A program made the position numbers and the translations under genes. A DNA stretch of 64,000 bases. Origin: Sphingomonadales bacterium (GTDB lineage Bacteria; Pseudomonadota; Alphaproteobacteria; Sphingomonadales; Sphingomonadaceae). The notes under the pieces are model-generated. The model searched no databases, was not told the origin of the DNA, and was given only the letters and a program-made list of their open reading frames with translations. The stretch spans positions 62,001-126,000 of the forward strand of contig JAACPW010000010.1 in NCBI GenBank assembly GCA_009995225.1, in the 5' to 3' direction. Every line of letters begins with the position of its first letter. Positions within the stretch are counted from its first letter, which is position 1. This document shows positions 17,300 through 25,334 of this stretch, one piece after another.

Positions 17300-17544
17300 G
17301 CTTGCAAAGCGTCCTTGGCGGCAACCAGTTCCTCGGGCGTGACAGCCAGTGCCTCGGCCGCGCGGATCAGGTCGGGTTCGTGATTGGAAAGGAATTCGAG
17401 CGCGGAGGCGAGGATCATCGGATCGCCAAGCCCTTCCCGCAGAGAATCGGGATCGAGGCCCGTCAATTCAAGATAGCGCGCGGCACGATCCTCGCCTTCC
17501 AGCACCCAGCCCAGCGCCGCCAGCGCGAGCACTTGCGGGTTCAC
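17296..17544 (-). CDS. DUF3572 domain-containing protein
   Basis: 82 aa from GTG 17544. The sequence LALAALGWVLEGEDRAARYLELTGLDPDSLREGLGDPMILASALEFLSNHEPDLIRAAEALAVTPEELVAA is a clear DUF3572 match, a small helical alphaproteobacterial family of unknown function. The repeated placement of this family near HAD/RidA-type genes is not explained. First gene of the minus-strand operon; its promoter would lie in the 81 bases shared with the divergent divK. Confidence 0.87.
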   Translation of the reverse strand: MNPQVLALAALGWVLEGEDRAARYLELTGLDPDSLREGLGDPMILASALEFLSNHEPDLIRAAEALAVTPEELVAAKDALQA

Positions 17545-17625
17545 AGGCTCTGATGCGGGACGATGCGGGATTGTTCTGTCCTTTGTGCGGGGTTAGTCAT
17601 ACAGCGAGCGAATGCGGGGCGAGCA

Positions 17626-17988
17626 GTGACAAAGCGGATCATGGTTGTCGAGGACAATGACCTCAACAGGAAATTGTTCTGTGACGTATTGCGGGCCAAT
17701 GGGTTTGACGTGGATCCGGTGGCCGAGGGTAACAAGGTGCTGGAAACCGCGCGCGCCACATCCCCCGATCTCATCATCATGGACATACAATTGGGCGGCG
17801 TTTCGGGTGTCGACCTGATCGAAGCTGCCAAGCGCGACCGCGCGCTGTGCGGCATCCCGGTGCTGGCCGTAACGGCCTTTGCAGCGAAGGGCGACGAGGA
17901 ACGCATTCGTGCCGCAGGGGCCGAAGGCTACCTGTCGAAACCGGTGTCGATCGGCCCGTTCATGAGCGCGGTGAACGCACTGGTGTGA
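17626..17988 (+). CDS. divK: Single-domain response regulator, DivK-type
   Basis: 120 aa from GTG 17626; longer upstream starts would add non-conserved residues. A receiver domain only: acidic pair VVEDND, phospho-acceptor Asp in LIIMDIQLGGVSG, Thr in VLAVTAFAAKGDEE, and the conserved Lys in GYLSKPVS. In Caulobacter and relatives DivK couples the PleC/DivJ kinases to the CtrA cell-cycle pathway. The FAAKGDEERI sequence is characteristic of DivK. It is monocistronic between the DUF3572 operon and the membrane DUF5706 gene. Confidence 0.88.
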   Translation: MTKRIMVVEDNDLNRKLFCDVLRANGFDVDPVAEGNKVLETARATSPDLIIMDIQLGGVSGVDLIEAAKRDRALCGIPVLAVTAFAAKGDEERIRAAGAEGYLSKPVSIGPFMSAVNALV

Positions 17989-18001
17989 CGGGCTTTGCGC
18001 C

Positions 18002-18577
18002 TCAGGCGTAAGCGATCCCGTATTCTATTATGAAGGTGATCGCGGTGAGGGTCAGGCCTGCCATGAAGCTCTTGTACGCATAGGCCAGGTATTTGTATTT
18101 CTTGCGCTGGAGCACCTGCCCGTTCTGGTAGACATCGTGCAGCATGGCGCGAAAAACGGTTTCGTCCGCGCGCAGGTCTTCAAGGACGCTTGCGGTCCAG
18201 ACATCTTCATCCATGTGCGTAAAGGTGCCGAAAAACAGCAGGTTCGGGCGCGTGCCGCTGCGGATGGCGGCTTCCGGTGTGCTGATCGAAGGCAGCACCG
18301 CGAAGACGGCAAACATGGCCGAGACAAACGCAAACAACGCCAGCACCCCCAGCGACCACGGCACGGCGCCGCCCCGCGCCTGCCCCACCGCGATCGTGAA
18401 AACGAGAAAGGTCGCCCCCATCAGGATCGAAGCCTTGGCATCGGCCATCTGGCTCAGCATCATATTGATCTGCTGCGTGGTGCGGACCAGGTGCACCGCA
18501 TTGTTCGAAAACCCAGCCGGCAAGGGCTCGGGCGCTGTTCCGACCTGTTCAGGCTGCGTTGAATGGTCGGCCATCAT
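18002..18577 (-). CDS. DUF5706 (Pycsar-TM effector-like) membrane protein, no cyclase partner
   Basis: 191 aa. A short N-terminus precedes TTQQINMMLSQMADAKASILMG, the 'ADxKAS(I)LLG' hallmark of DUF5706. It is followed by TM1 (ATFLVFTIAVGQ), TM2 (SLGVLALFAFVSAMFAVFAVLPS), a cytosolic loop with FFGTFTHMDEDVW, and a C-terminal TM (FMAGLTLTAITFIIEYGI). In Pycsar antiphage systems such proteins are membrane-disrupting effectors switched on by cCMP or cUMP. Here the neighbours are divK and the sphingolipid genes, and no nucleotide cyclase is within the window. It may be a repurposed or housekeeping member. The start is one of two adjacent ATGs after GGGGGAT. Confidence 0.75.
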   Translation of the reverse strand: MMADHSTQPEQVGTAPEPLPAGFSNNAVHLVRTTQQINMMLSQMADAKASILMGATFLVFTIAVGQARGGAVPWSLGVLALFAFVSAMFAVFAVLPSISTPEAAIRSGTRPNLLFFGTFTHMDEDVWTASVLEDLRADETVFRAMLHDVYQNGQVLQRKKYKYLAYAYKSFMAGLTLTAITFIIEYGIAYA

Positions 18578-18710
18578 ATCCCCCTGGACAAGCCGCCAGC
18601 GCCTGTTGTGGCACGGCGAAACTTGACAACCTGCATCATCGGCCGCTTTGCAGCCGTATTACCTTGGCATACGCCGCCCGACAACCGACGCAACGAAAGC
18701 ATAGCCGCCC

Positions 18711-18953
18711 ATGACCCCCGCCGAAGTCGATGACCGTATCCGCGCTCTGGTCGAACCCTTCAACAAAAAGGGTGTCGCTATCCAAGACTCGACCACCTTT
18801 GCAGGCGATCTGGAGTTCGACAGCCTGACCGTGATGGATTTCGTCGCCGAGATCGAAGACGCGTTCGACGTGATCATCTCGATGAACCAGCAGGCCGAGA
18901 TCGAAAACTGGGGTCAGCTCGTGGCGGCAGTCCACAAGATGCAGGATAGCTGA
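18711..18953 (+). CDS. Acyl carrier protein dedicated to sphingolipid synthesis
   Basis: 80 aa. A four-helix ACP with the phosphopantetheine serine in FDSLTVMDFV (usual DSL). It carries the divergent N-terminal TPAEVDDRIRALVEPFNKKGVAI rather than the standard AcpP sequence. It precedes serine palmitoyltransferase by 2 bases, so it is translationally linked. In Caulobacter a similar specialised ACP supplies acyl groups to the bacterial Spt in place of free acyl-CoA. The same role is inferred here from position. Confidence 0.88.
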   Translation: MTPAEVDDRIRALVEPFNKKGVAIQDSTTFAGDLEFDSLTVMDFVAEIEDAFDVIISMNQQAEIENWGQLVAAVHKMQDS

Positions 18954-18955
18954 TA

Positions 18956-20194
18956 ATGGCGACCGCTATGAAAGACGCCCTTGCCCCCGCCGAGCCGGTA
19001 GACCTGCTCGCCAAGTTCGATCCGATCATCCAGACACGCGAGACACTGCTCGCCGCTGGCGTGGAGGATCCGTTCAATCTGGTGATGGAAGAGGTGCTGT
19101 CGCCGACACAGGCGATCTGCAATGGGCGCGATACGATCCTGCTTGGCACCTACAACTACATGGGCATGACCTTTGATCCGGACGTGATCGAAGCGGGCAA
19201 ACGCGCCATGGAGGAATTCGGCGCCGGCACCACCGGCAGCCGGGTGCTCAACGGCACCTTCCGCGATCACCGCGATGTAGAAACCGCGTTGCGCGAATTC
19301 TACGGCATGGATCATGCGATGGTCTTTTCGACCGGGTATCAGGCCAACCTCGGGATCATTTCGACGCTGGCGGGCAAGGGGGATTACATCATCCTCGACA
19401 TCGATAGCCACGCTTCGATCTGGGATGGCTGCGCGATGGGCAATGCCGAAGTCGTGCCGTTCAAGCACAACGACGTCGAAGCCCTGGAAAAGCGGTTGAA
19501 GCGTGTGCCTGAAGGCGCAGGCAAGCTCGTCGTGCTGGAAGGTGTCTATTCGATGATGGGCGATGTCGCACCTCTCAAGGACATGGTGCGCGTCTGCAAG
19601 GAAAACGGCGCGACGGTGCTGGTCGATGAAGCACATTCGATGGGCTTCATCGGAGAGCATGGCCGCGGCGTTGCCGAGGAACAGGGAGTGCTCGATGATG
19701 TCGACTTCATCATCGGCACCTTCTCGAAAAGCGTCGGCACGGTTGGCGGCTTTTGCGTGTCGAACCACCCGAAGTTCGAAGTGCTGCGGCTGGTGTGCCG
19801 CCCTTACGTCTTCACCGCCGCGCTTCCGCCGGCCGTCATGGCAAGCAGCGCCACATCGATCCGCAAGCTTATGCACGGCGGCAACAAGCGCGCGCATCTG
19901 TGGGAGAACAGCCGCACGCTGCACGGCGGGCTCAAGGCTCTGGGCTTCAAGCTCGGCACCGATACGCCGCAAAGCGCGATCATCGCGGTCATCATGCCCG
20001 ATCTGGAAAAGGGCGCGATGATGTGGGAGGCGCTGTTGAAGGAAGGCCTTTACGTGAACCTCGCCCGGCCCCCCGCGACACCTGCCGGCATGACCCTGCT
20101 GCGCTGTTCACTGTGTGCAGAGCACACCGCCGATCAGGTGCAGACCATCCTCGGGATGTTCGAACGCGCTGGACGGGCGATCGGCATTATCTGA
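18956..20194 (+). CDS. spt: Serine palmitoyltransferase
   Basis: 412 aa alpha-oxoamine synthase that condenses serine with a fatty acyl thioester to 3-ketosphinganine, the committed step of sphingolipid synthesis. Seen: NYMGMTFDP, GTTGSRVLNGTFRDH, HASIWDG (stacking His152), VLVDEAHSMG (Asp224 and His227) and the PLP lysine K258 in IGTFSKSVGTVGG. The sequence resembles soluble bacterial Spt of sphingomonads rather than KBL or BioF. It is likely an operon with acp. The gene is followed by a terminator-like hairpin and then the GTA cluster. Confidence 0.9.
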   Translation: MATAMKDALAPAEPVDLLAKFDPIIQTRETLLAAGVEDPFNLVMEEVLSPTQAICNGRDTILLGTYNYMGMTFDPDVIEAGKRAMEEFGAGTTGSRVLNGTFRDHRDVETALREFYGMDHAMVFSTGYQANLGIISTLAGKGDYIILDIDSHASIWDGCAMGNAEVVPFKHNDVEALEKRLKRVPEGAGKLVVLEGVYSMMGDVAPLKDMVRVCKENGATVLVDEAHSMGFIGEHGRGVAEEQGVLDDVDFIIGTFSKSVGTVGGFCVSNHPKFEVLRLVCRPYVFTAALPPAVMASSATSIRKLMHGGNKRAHLWENSRTLHGGLKALGFKLGTDTPQSAIIAVIMPDLEKGAMMWEALLKEGLYVNLARPPATPAGMTLLRCSLCAEHTADQVQTILGMFERAGRAIGII

Positions 20195-20227
20195 GGGTAG
20201 ACAATTTAACCCATCTGGTTATTTTTG

Positions 20228-20255
20228 TTGACATCGTGACGCTCCGGGGTTAACA
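20228..20255 (+). promoter_or_regulatory. Candidate promoter upstream of the GTA cluster
   Basis: A perfect TTGACA (20228-20233) is followed after 16 bases by TTAACA (20250-20255) as a possible -10. The first GTA start codon is about 90 bases downstream of it. The -10 match is partial and alphaproteobacterial promoters are loose, so this is a weak call. It is the only promoter-like pair I see between spt and the GTA. Confidence 0.35.
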
Positions 20256-20287
20256 AGGGGCATAGTCGAAAAATTGCGATTCGCCTG

Positions 20288-20322
20288 AAGGCGGCCTTCC
20301 CCGTGGGGATCGCCGCCTTTTT
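20288..20322 (+). terminator. Terminator-like hairpin between spt and the GTA genes
   Basis: AAGGCGGC (20288-20295) pairs perfectly with GCCGCCTT (20312-20319), with an inner CCCC-GT-GGGG hairpin (20299-20308), followed by a T run to 20322. It probably ends the acp-spt transcript. Because it lies between the candidate promoter and ATG 20348 it could also act as an attenuator for the GTA. Confidence 0.65.
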
Positions 20323-20347
20323 GCTGTCCGCAATCGGAGTATTGCCG

Positions 20348-20827
20348 ATGGCGAAGCGTGACCCCGCGCAGATTGATACCACGCCTGCCAGCCGCGCTGG
20401 CACCGGAACTGGCACTGGCACGGACCGCCACTGGCGGACCCGCTTTCTGGACCATCTTGCCGAAACGTCTAACGTGACCCGCGCGGCGGCCCAGGCCGGG
20501 ATCGAGATCAGCCGGGTTTACCGCCTGCGACGCGCCCAGCCCGATTTCGCACGCCAGTGGCAGGCCGCGCTCGCCGAGGGCTACGCCCATCTCGAAATGG
20601 AAGTGCTGCGTCGCCTTCGTGAAGGCGATTTCAAAACTGATGACGGCGAAAAGTTCGACTTTGCCAACGCCATCCGTCTGCTTGCCGCGCATCGGGACAG
20701 TGCCGCCGCCAGCCAACCGCATGAACGCAACGTCAGCCCGGCTGAAGTGCGCGCGTCGATCGACCGCAAGATCGACGAAATCCGGCGGCGGATGAGCAAG
20801 GCCAAAGCCGATGAGACCGCGACATGA
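20348..20827 (+). CDS. GTA gp1-like small terminase subunit (TerS)
   Basis: 159 aa. After a low-complexity segment of alternating Gly-Thr it carries a helix-turn-helix (NVTRAAAQAGIEISRVYRLRRAQPDFARQWQAALAEGYAHLEMEVLRRLREG), typical of small terminase subunits that recognise DNA for packaging. In RcGTA the equivalent gp1 is thought to have lost specific cos/pac recognition, giving random packaging. C-terminal EVRASIDRKIDEIRRRMSK is a charged helix that may bind TerL. It is the first structural gene of the cluster. TerL starts within its stop codon (ATGA). Confidence 0.8.
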   Translation: MAKRDPAQIDTTPASRAGTGTGTGTDRHWRTRFLDHLAETSNVTRAAAQAGIEISRVYRLRRAQPDFARQWQAALAEGYAHLEMEVLRRLREGDFKTDDGEKFDFANAIRLLAAHRDSAAASQPHERNVSPAEVRASIDRKIDEIRRRMSKAKADETAT

Positions 20828-22164
20828 TGTTGAAACCGTTCGACTGGCTCACCCAAGACAACAAAGCTGCGGCCAAAGCACAGCGCAAGCTGTCGACCAT
20901 ATTGACCCGTGGCGAGCGAAACCGGTTCGACTATGTCTGGGAATATTTTGCCCGCCCCAGCCAGTTGCCCCCCGAAGGCGACTGGCGGATCTGGATGATC
21001 ATGGCCGGTCGCGGGTTTGGCAAGACCCGCGCGGGCGCTGAATGGGTCAAGATGATCGCCGATCGCAACCCCGGCGCGCGCATCGCGCTGATCTCGTCCT
21101 CGCTGGCCGAAGCACGCGCGGTCATGGTGGAAGGCGAAAGCGGTCTGCTGGCCATCTACACGGCTGCCGACCGACCACGTTTCGAACCCTCGCGTCGCCG
21201 CATCCGGTTCAGCAACGGCGCGCAGGCCGAACTGTTTTCGGCTGCCGAGCCCGAGAGCCTGCGCGGGCCGCAGCACAGCCACGCCTGGTGCGACGAAATC
21301 GGCAAATGGCCACTGTCGCACGGACGCGCCACGCGTTGCTGGGACAATCTGCTGCTCGGGCTGAGACTGGGCGGCGATCCGCGCATCCTCGTCACCACGA
21401 CGCCGCGCGCGGTGCCACTGGTGCAACGGTTGATGAAACAGCACCAGAACGCCGATGATATCGTGATTACACGCGGCGCCACCACCGAGAACGAAGGCAA
21501 TCTGCCCGAACGCTTCCTGCATGCGATCAGCAGCGAGTTTGCCGGGACACAGCTTGAACGCCAGGAAATCGGCGGCGAGCTGATCGAGGATATCGAAGGC
21601 GCGCTGTGGACCCGTTCGATGCTGGAGGTCGCACGCGAAACCAGCCCGGCGCCGGCGCTGATGCGGGTGGTGGTCGCAGTCGATCCGCCGGCCAGCGCTA
21701 CGGGGGACGAATGCGGGATCATTGTTGCAGGGCTTGGCGATGACGGGATCGCCCGCGTGCTGGCCGACTGTTCGATAAGCGACGCGGCGCCAGCGCAATG
21801 GGCGCAGCGTGTCGCTGATGCGGCACGCGAATGGGATGCAGACCGGGTGGTGGCCGAAGCCAACCAGGGCGGCGCCATGGTTGAAAGCGTGCTCCGCGCT
21901 GCCGATCGGGCGCTTCCCGTGAAGCTGGTGCATGCCAGGCGCGGCAAGGTCGCCCGCGCCGAACCGGTCGCCGCGCTCTATTCCGCCGGGCGCGTGCGCC
22001 ATGCCGGGATGTTCGCGCAGTTGGAGGATCAACTGTGCGGCCTGCTGGCAGGCGGCGCCTATGCCGGCCCGGGGCGCAGCCCGGACCGCGCCGATGCAGC
22101 CGTGTGGGCATTGACCGAACTGCTGCTGGGGCGAAGCGCACGGCCGAGCGTGCGGCAAATGTAA
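20824..22164 (+). CDS. GTA gp2-like large terminase (TerL)
   Basis: 446 aa. ATPase domain: Walker A GRGFGKTRAG (about residues 62-70) and a Walker-B-like AWCDEIGKW; then a motor coupling LVTTTPRAVPLV and a C-terminal RNase-H-like nuclease starting VVVAVDPPASATGDECGIIVAG with AEANQGGAMV. Length equals GTA TerL (about 450 aa) and lacks extra phage domains. It packages host DNA headfuls into the particle in other GTAs. The start ATG 20824 overlaps the TerS stop; ATG 20827 follows directly. Confidence 0.92.
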   Translation: MMLKPFDWLTQDNKAAAKAQRKLSTILTRGERNRFDYVWEYFARPSQLPPEGDWRIWMIMAGRGFGKTRAGAEWVKMIADRNPGARIALISSSLAEARAVMVEGESGLLAIYTAADRPRFEPSRRRIRFSNGAQAELFSAAEPESLRGPQHSHAWCDEIGKWPLSHGRATRCWDNLLLGLRLGGDPRILVTTTPRAVPLVQRLMKQHQNADDIVITRGATTENEGNLPERFLHAISSEFAGTQLERQEIGGELIEDIEGALWTRSMLEVARETSPAPALMRVVVAVDPPASATGDECGIIVAGLGDDGIARVLADCSISDAAPAQWAQRVADAAREWDADRVVAEANQGGAMVESVLRAADRALPVKLVHARRGKVARAEPVAALYSAGRVRHAGMFAQLEDQLCGLLAGGAYAGPGRSPDRADAAVWALTELLLGRSARPSVRQM

Positions 22165-22178
22165 CCAAAGGAATTGAC

Positions 22179-23336
22179 ATGGCTTTGCTCGACACTCTTC
22201 TCTCCGCCTTCAAGGGCGGGGAGCGCACCCGCGTGCCGCTGGCTTCCGGCGTGATGCACGGTTGGCTTCCCGGCTTCGATACTGGCACCGGCCCGCGAAG
22301 TTATGAATATTCGCGCGGCATTGCCGAAGGTTTCCTGGCCAACCCGATTGCCCAGCGTTCGGTCCGGCTGCTTGCCGAAGGGATCGGTCAGGCACCGCTG
22401 CATTGCTCCGACCCGCGTCTCGCCGCGCTGGTGGCAGCGACCAGCGCAGGCCAATCGCTGATCGAAACCCTCGCGGCCCAATTGCTGTTGCACGGCAATG
22501 GCTACGTACAGATCCTGAAGGACGCATCCGGCGCCCCGGTCGAACTGTTTGCGCTGCGGCCAGACCGGATCAAGGTGGTGCTCGACGCCAATGGCTGGCC
22601 GTGCAGCTATGATTACACCGTTGGCCCGCACACCACGCGGCTGTCGATCGAGGACGAGGGCGGCTGGCCCGGCCTGATTGCCATCCGGGCAATGCATCCG
22701 CTCGACGATCACTGCGGCGCGGGCGCGCTGCAGGCGGCCTGGCAATCGGTGCTGATCCACAATGCTGCAACCGCCTGGAACCGCGCGCTGCTGGAGAATG
22801 CGGCGCGGCCTTCCGGGGCTCTGGTTTATGATACGGCTGACGGTGCAGCGCTGACCCTTGACCAATTTGACCGGCTGAAGCGCGAACTTGATGCCGCCTT
22901 TTCGGGCACGGCCAATGCGGGCCGTCCCATGCTGCTCGATGGCGGGCTCAAGTGGCAAAGCATGGCTCTGACGCCCGCCGATATGGATTTTGCGACGCTC
23001 AAAAGCGCAGCGGCGCGCGACATCGCCCTCGCCTTCGGGGTGCCGCCGATGTTGCTCGGGCTTCCGGGCGATAACACTTATGCCAATTATCGCGAGGCCA
23101 GCCGCGCATTGTGGCGCCTGACATTGCTGCCGCTCGCGGAAAAGCTGTTCGCCGCCCTGCGTGAAGGTCTCGCGCCGTGGTTTCCAGGGGCGGAGCTGCG
23201 GATCGATCTCGACCGTGTCCCGGCTTTATCCGAGGACCGCGAGCGATTGTGGTCGCAGATCTCCGACGCCGACTTCCTGAGCCGCGCCGAAAAGCGCCAG
23301 ATGCTGGGCCTCCAGGCTGAAGGGAATGCTGCATGA
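22179..23336 (+). CDS. GTA gp3-like HK97-family portal protein
   Basis: 385 aa from ATG 22179 with a strong AAAGGA ribosome site. Portal family signs are the N-terminal RSVRLLAEGIGQAPLHC, ETLAAQLLLHGNGYVQILKD, LFALRPDRIKVV, and GVPPMLLGLPGDNTYANYREASRALWRLTLLPL, which is the most conserved portal stretch. Twelve copies should form the DNA entry ring at one capsid vertex. It ends at TGA 23336, four bases after the next start. Confidence 0.93.
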   Translation: MALLDTLLSAFKGGERTRVPLASGVMHGWLPGFDTGTGPRSYEYSRGIAEGFLANPIAQRSVRLLAEGIGQAPLHCSDPRLAALVAATSAGQSLIETLAAQLLLHGNGYVQILKDASGAPVELFALRPDRIKVVLDANGWPCSYDYTVGPHTTRLSIEDEGGWPGLIAIRAMHPLDDHCGAGALQAAWQSVLIHNAATAWNRALLENAARPSGALVYDTADGAALTLDQFDRLKRELDAAFSGTANAGRPMLLDGGLKWQSMALTPADMDFATLKSAAARDIALAFGVPPMLLGLPGDNTYANYREASRALWRLTLLPLAEKLFAALREGLAPWFPGAELRIDLDRVPALSEDRERLWSQISDADFLSRAEKRQMLGLQAEGNAA

Positions 23337-23638
23337 GCCGCGAAGATGTCCTGGCAAGCCTGATGGCCCAAGCCCGCAACGATGGCGCGGCGCTGGTCAC
23401 CTTGCGCGCGATTGTGGAAGAGGCGAGTGCGTTTGCCACCGACCGCGTTCTTGACCGGCTCAAGCTCGGTGACCCGAGCGCCGAAGAGGATCTCGGCGAA
23501 CTGCGCGAACTGTTGCGGGCCTGGCGCGATGCCAAGACGAGCGCGTGGAAGGCGCTGATTGGCTGGATCGTTCGCGGGGCCTTGGCGCTGTTGCTGATCG
23601 GGATCGCCGTACGGTTTGGCCTGTGGGACCGGCTGTGA
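23333..23638 (+). CDS. DUF6127-like GTA accessory membrane protein (gp3.5 position)
   Basis: 101 aa. An amphipathic N-terminal half (EDVLASLMAQARNDGAALVTLRAIVEEASAFATDRVLDRLKLGDPSAEEDLGELRELLRAWRDAKTSAW) is followed by one hydrophobic segment GWIVRGALALLLIGIAVRFGLWD near the C-terminus. It matches the DUF6127 small family that sits between portal and protease in many alphaproteobacterial GTA and related clusters. The function is unknown; a membrane role in assembly or exit is a guess. It overlaps both neighbours by 4 bases. Confidence 0.75.
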   Translation: MSREDVLASLMAQARNDGAALVTLRAIVEEASAFATDRVLDRLKLGDPSAEEDLGELRELLRAWRDAKTSAWKALIGWIVRGALALLLIGIAVRFGLWDRL

Positions 23639-24042
23639 ACGCGCCCGCTCTGCTGCGCTTTGCAGGCTATGCCGCCCTTTTCGATATCGCCGACGCCGGG
23701 CGTGACACGATCCGGCGCGGGGCCTTTGCCAAGACGCTTGCCGCACGTGACCGCCCCTTGCCCCTTTATTGGCAGCACCGGCCCGACCAGCCGATCGGTA
23801 TAATCGAGCAAGCATCCGAAGACCTTCGCGGACTGCGGGTGCTGGCCCGGATCGACCGGCCTGATAGCCGCGCCGCCGACCTGCTGGCGGCTGGCAGGGT
23901 CAATGGCCTCAGCTTCGGCTTTCGCACCCGCGCCGCCAAGCAGACGGCGGCGGGGCGCGAGCTTCTTGAGATTGACCTGTTCGAAGTCAGCCTCGTCACC
24001 CATCCGCTGCAACACGGCGCACGCGTGCACCTTGTACGCTGA
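23635..24042 (+). CDS. GTA gp4-like HK97 prohead protease
   Basis: 135 aa from GTG 23635, sharing GTGA with the upstream stop. Prohead protease family: FAGYAALFDIADAGRDTIRRGAFAKTL, the catalytic histidine in LYWQHRPDQPIGII, the serine in NGLSFGFRT, and LFEVSLVTHPLQHGARV. It should cleave the capsid delta domain during maturation. RcGTA gp4 has this same small size. A terminator-like hairpin follows before the capsid gene. Confidence 0.9.
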   Translation: MNAPALLRFAGYAALFDIADAGRDTIRRGAFAKTLAARDRPLPLYWQHRPDQPIGIIEQASEDLRGLRVLARIDRPDSRAADLLAAGRVNGLSFGFRTRAAKQTAAGRELLEIDLFEVSLVTHPLQHGARVHLVR

Positions 24043-24070
24043 CCCTTTGCCAGCCCCTTTGCTTTCCACC

Positions 24071-24095
24071 GGCCGCCACTGGGGCGGCCTTTTTT
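24071..24095 (+). terminator. Intrinsic-terminator-like hairpin directly upstream of the capsid gene
   Basis: GGCCGCC (24071-24077) pairs with GGCGGCC (24083-24089), with a 5-base loop, followed by six Ts. It lies inside the otherwise contiguous cluster, 27 bases before the capsid start. It could limit read-through into the capsid gene or mark an mRNA processing point. Confidence 0.65.
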
Positions 24096-24121
24096 CTGCC
24101 CAACCGAAAGGCCTCTCCCCC

Positions 24122-25279
24122 ATGGAAAATTCGCCCACCATCATGACCAATCCCGTCGACCCGCTTGATGCCAGCTTCGATATTGTAGCACGCCAGGATC
24201 AGGCCGAAGCCGATATTGCCGGCTTGCGCGGCGATGTCGACGAGGTGAAGGCGCGGCTCGACAAAGTCGCCCGCGCGGCCAGCCGCCCGGTCATGGGCGG
24301 CACCGCTGCGGCCAGCGACATGACTGAGGTCAAGAGCTTCGTCGACGGTTACCTGCGCCGCGGCCGCGAAACAGAACTGAAATCGATCAGCGGTATCAAC
24401 CCTGCCGATGGCGGGTTCGCAGTGCCGCGCCAGATCGATGCCGTCATTGCCGCAGAACTCGTCACCATCAGCCCGATCCGCGCCATCGCACAGGTCGTCC
24501 AGACTGGCAGCTCTGGTTATCGCAAGTTGGTTACAACCAGCGGCATCGCTTCGGGCTGGGTCAGCGAAGCAGCCGCCCGGCCCGAAACCGGCACGCCCAA
24601 GTTTGCCGAAATCGCCCCGCCGTCTGGCGACCTGTATGCCAACCCTGCCGCCAGCCAAGGCATGCTCGACGATGCCGCCTTCGACCTTGAAACCTGGCTC
24701 GCCAGCGAAATCGCGACAGAATTTGCCCGCGCCGAAGGCACCGCCTTTGTCCGCGGCACGGGCGTCAATCAACCCGAAGGCTTTCTGACTGGTGCAAAGG
24801 GCACCGCCGACGATGGCGTGCGCGCCTTCGGCACCATGCAGTACATCGGATCGGGCAGCGCCACCGGCCTCGGCAGCACCTTCGACAGCAAGCTGATCGA
24901 CCTCATCCACGCGCTCAAATCGGGCCATCGGCAGGGGGCGGTCTTCGTGATGAATTCCACCACTCTGGCCAGCGTGCGCAAGCTCAAGACCGCCGATGGC
25001 GCCTTCCTGTGGCAGCCCGGGATGGTGGAAGGCCAGCCTGATCGCCTGCTTGGCTACCCGGTGATTGAGGCTGAGGACATGCCCGATGTCGCAGGCGGGG
25101 CCTTCCCGATTGCCTTCGGCAACTTCCGCCACGGCTATCTGATCGCCGAACGCAGCGCCACGCAGGTGCTGCGCGATCCCTTTACCAACAAGCCGTTTGT
25201 GCATTTCTACGCGACCAAGCGGATTGGCGGAAAGGTGCTCGATTCCAACGCCATCAAGCTGCTCAAGATCGAGGCCTGA
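24122..25279 (+). CDS. GTA gp5-like HK97 major capsid protein
   Basis: 385 aa from ATG 24122. The N-terminal 60-65 residues form a charged coiled coil (FDIVARQDQAEADIAGLRGDVDEVKARLDKVAR), the delta domain that acts as internal scaffold and is removed by the protease. The HK97 fold follows: ADGGFAVPRQIDAVI, SSGYRKLVTTSG, DLETWLASEIATEFARAEGTAFVRGTG, FVMNSTTLASVRKLKTADGAFLW, LLGYPVIEAEDMP and a C-terminal VHFYATKRIGGKVLDS. Flanked on both sides by hairpins, which would give it a distinct mRNA segment. It is the most abundant particle protein. Confidence 0.95.
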   Translation: MENSPTIMTNPVDPLDASFDIVARQDQAEADIAGLRGDVDEVKARLDKVARAASRPVMGGTAAASDMTEVKSFVDGYLRRGRETELKSISGINPADGGFAVPRQIDAVIAAELVTISPIRAIAQVVQTGSSGYRKLVTTSGIASGWVSEAAARPETGTPKFAEIAPPSGDLYANPAASQGMLDDAAFDLETWLASEIATEFARAEGTAFVRGTGVNQPEGFLTGAKGTADDGVRAFGTMQYIGSGSATGLGSTFDSKLIDLIHALKSGHRQGAVFVMNSTTLASVRKLKTADGAFLWQPGMVEGQPDRLLGYPVIEAEDMPDVAGGAFPIAFGNFRHGYLIAERSATQVLRDPFTNKPFVHFYATKRIGGKVLDSNAIKLLKIEA

Positions 25280-25329
25280 CCTCAGGCCTCGCACCGGCGG
25301 GTCTGCGTGTCCCCTTCGCGTCCCGCCGG
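25271..25329 (+). promoter_or_regulatory. Two tandem hairpins after the capsid coding sequence
   Basis: GAGGCCTGA (25271-25279, including the capsid stop) pairs with TCAGGCCTC (25282-25290), a near-perfect palindrome. Then CCGGCGGG (25294-25301) pairs with CCCGCCGG (25322-25329). No T-tract follows either. Such 3' structures typically block 3' exonucleases and stabilise the upstream message. Confidence 0.55.
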
Positions 25330-25334
25330 CATTC

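Noticed and set aside
20581-22158. 525-codon minus-strand ORF opposite terL
   Set aside because: Shadow of the terminase gene; composition and lack of motifs show it is non-coding.
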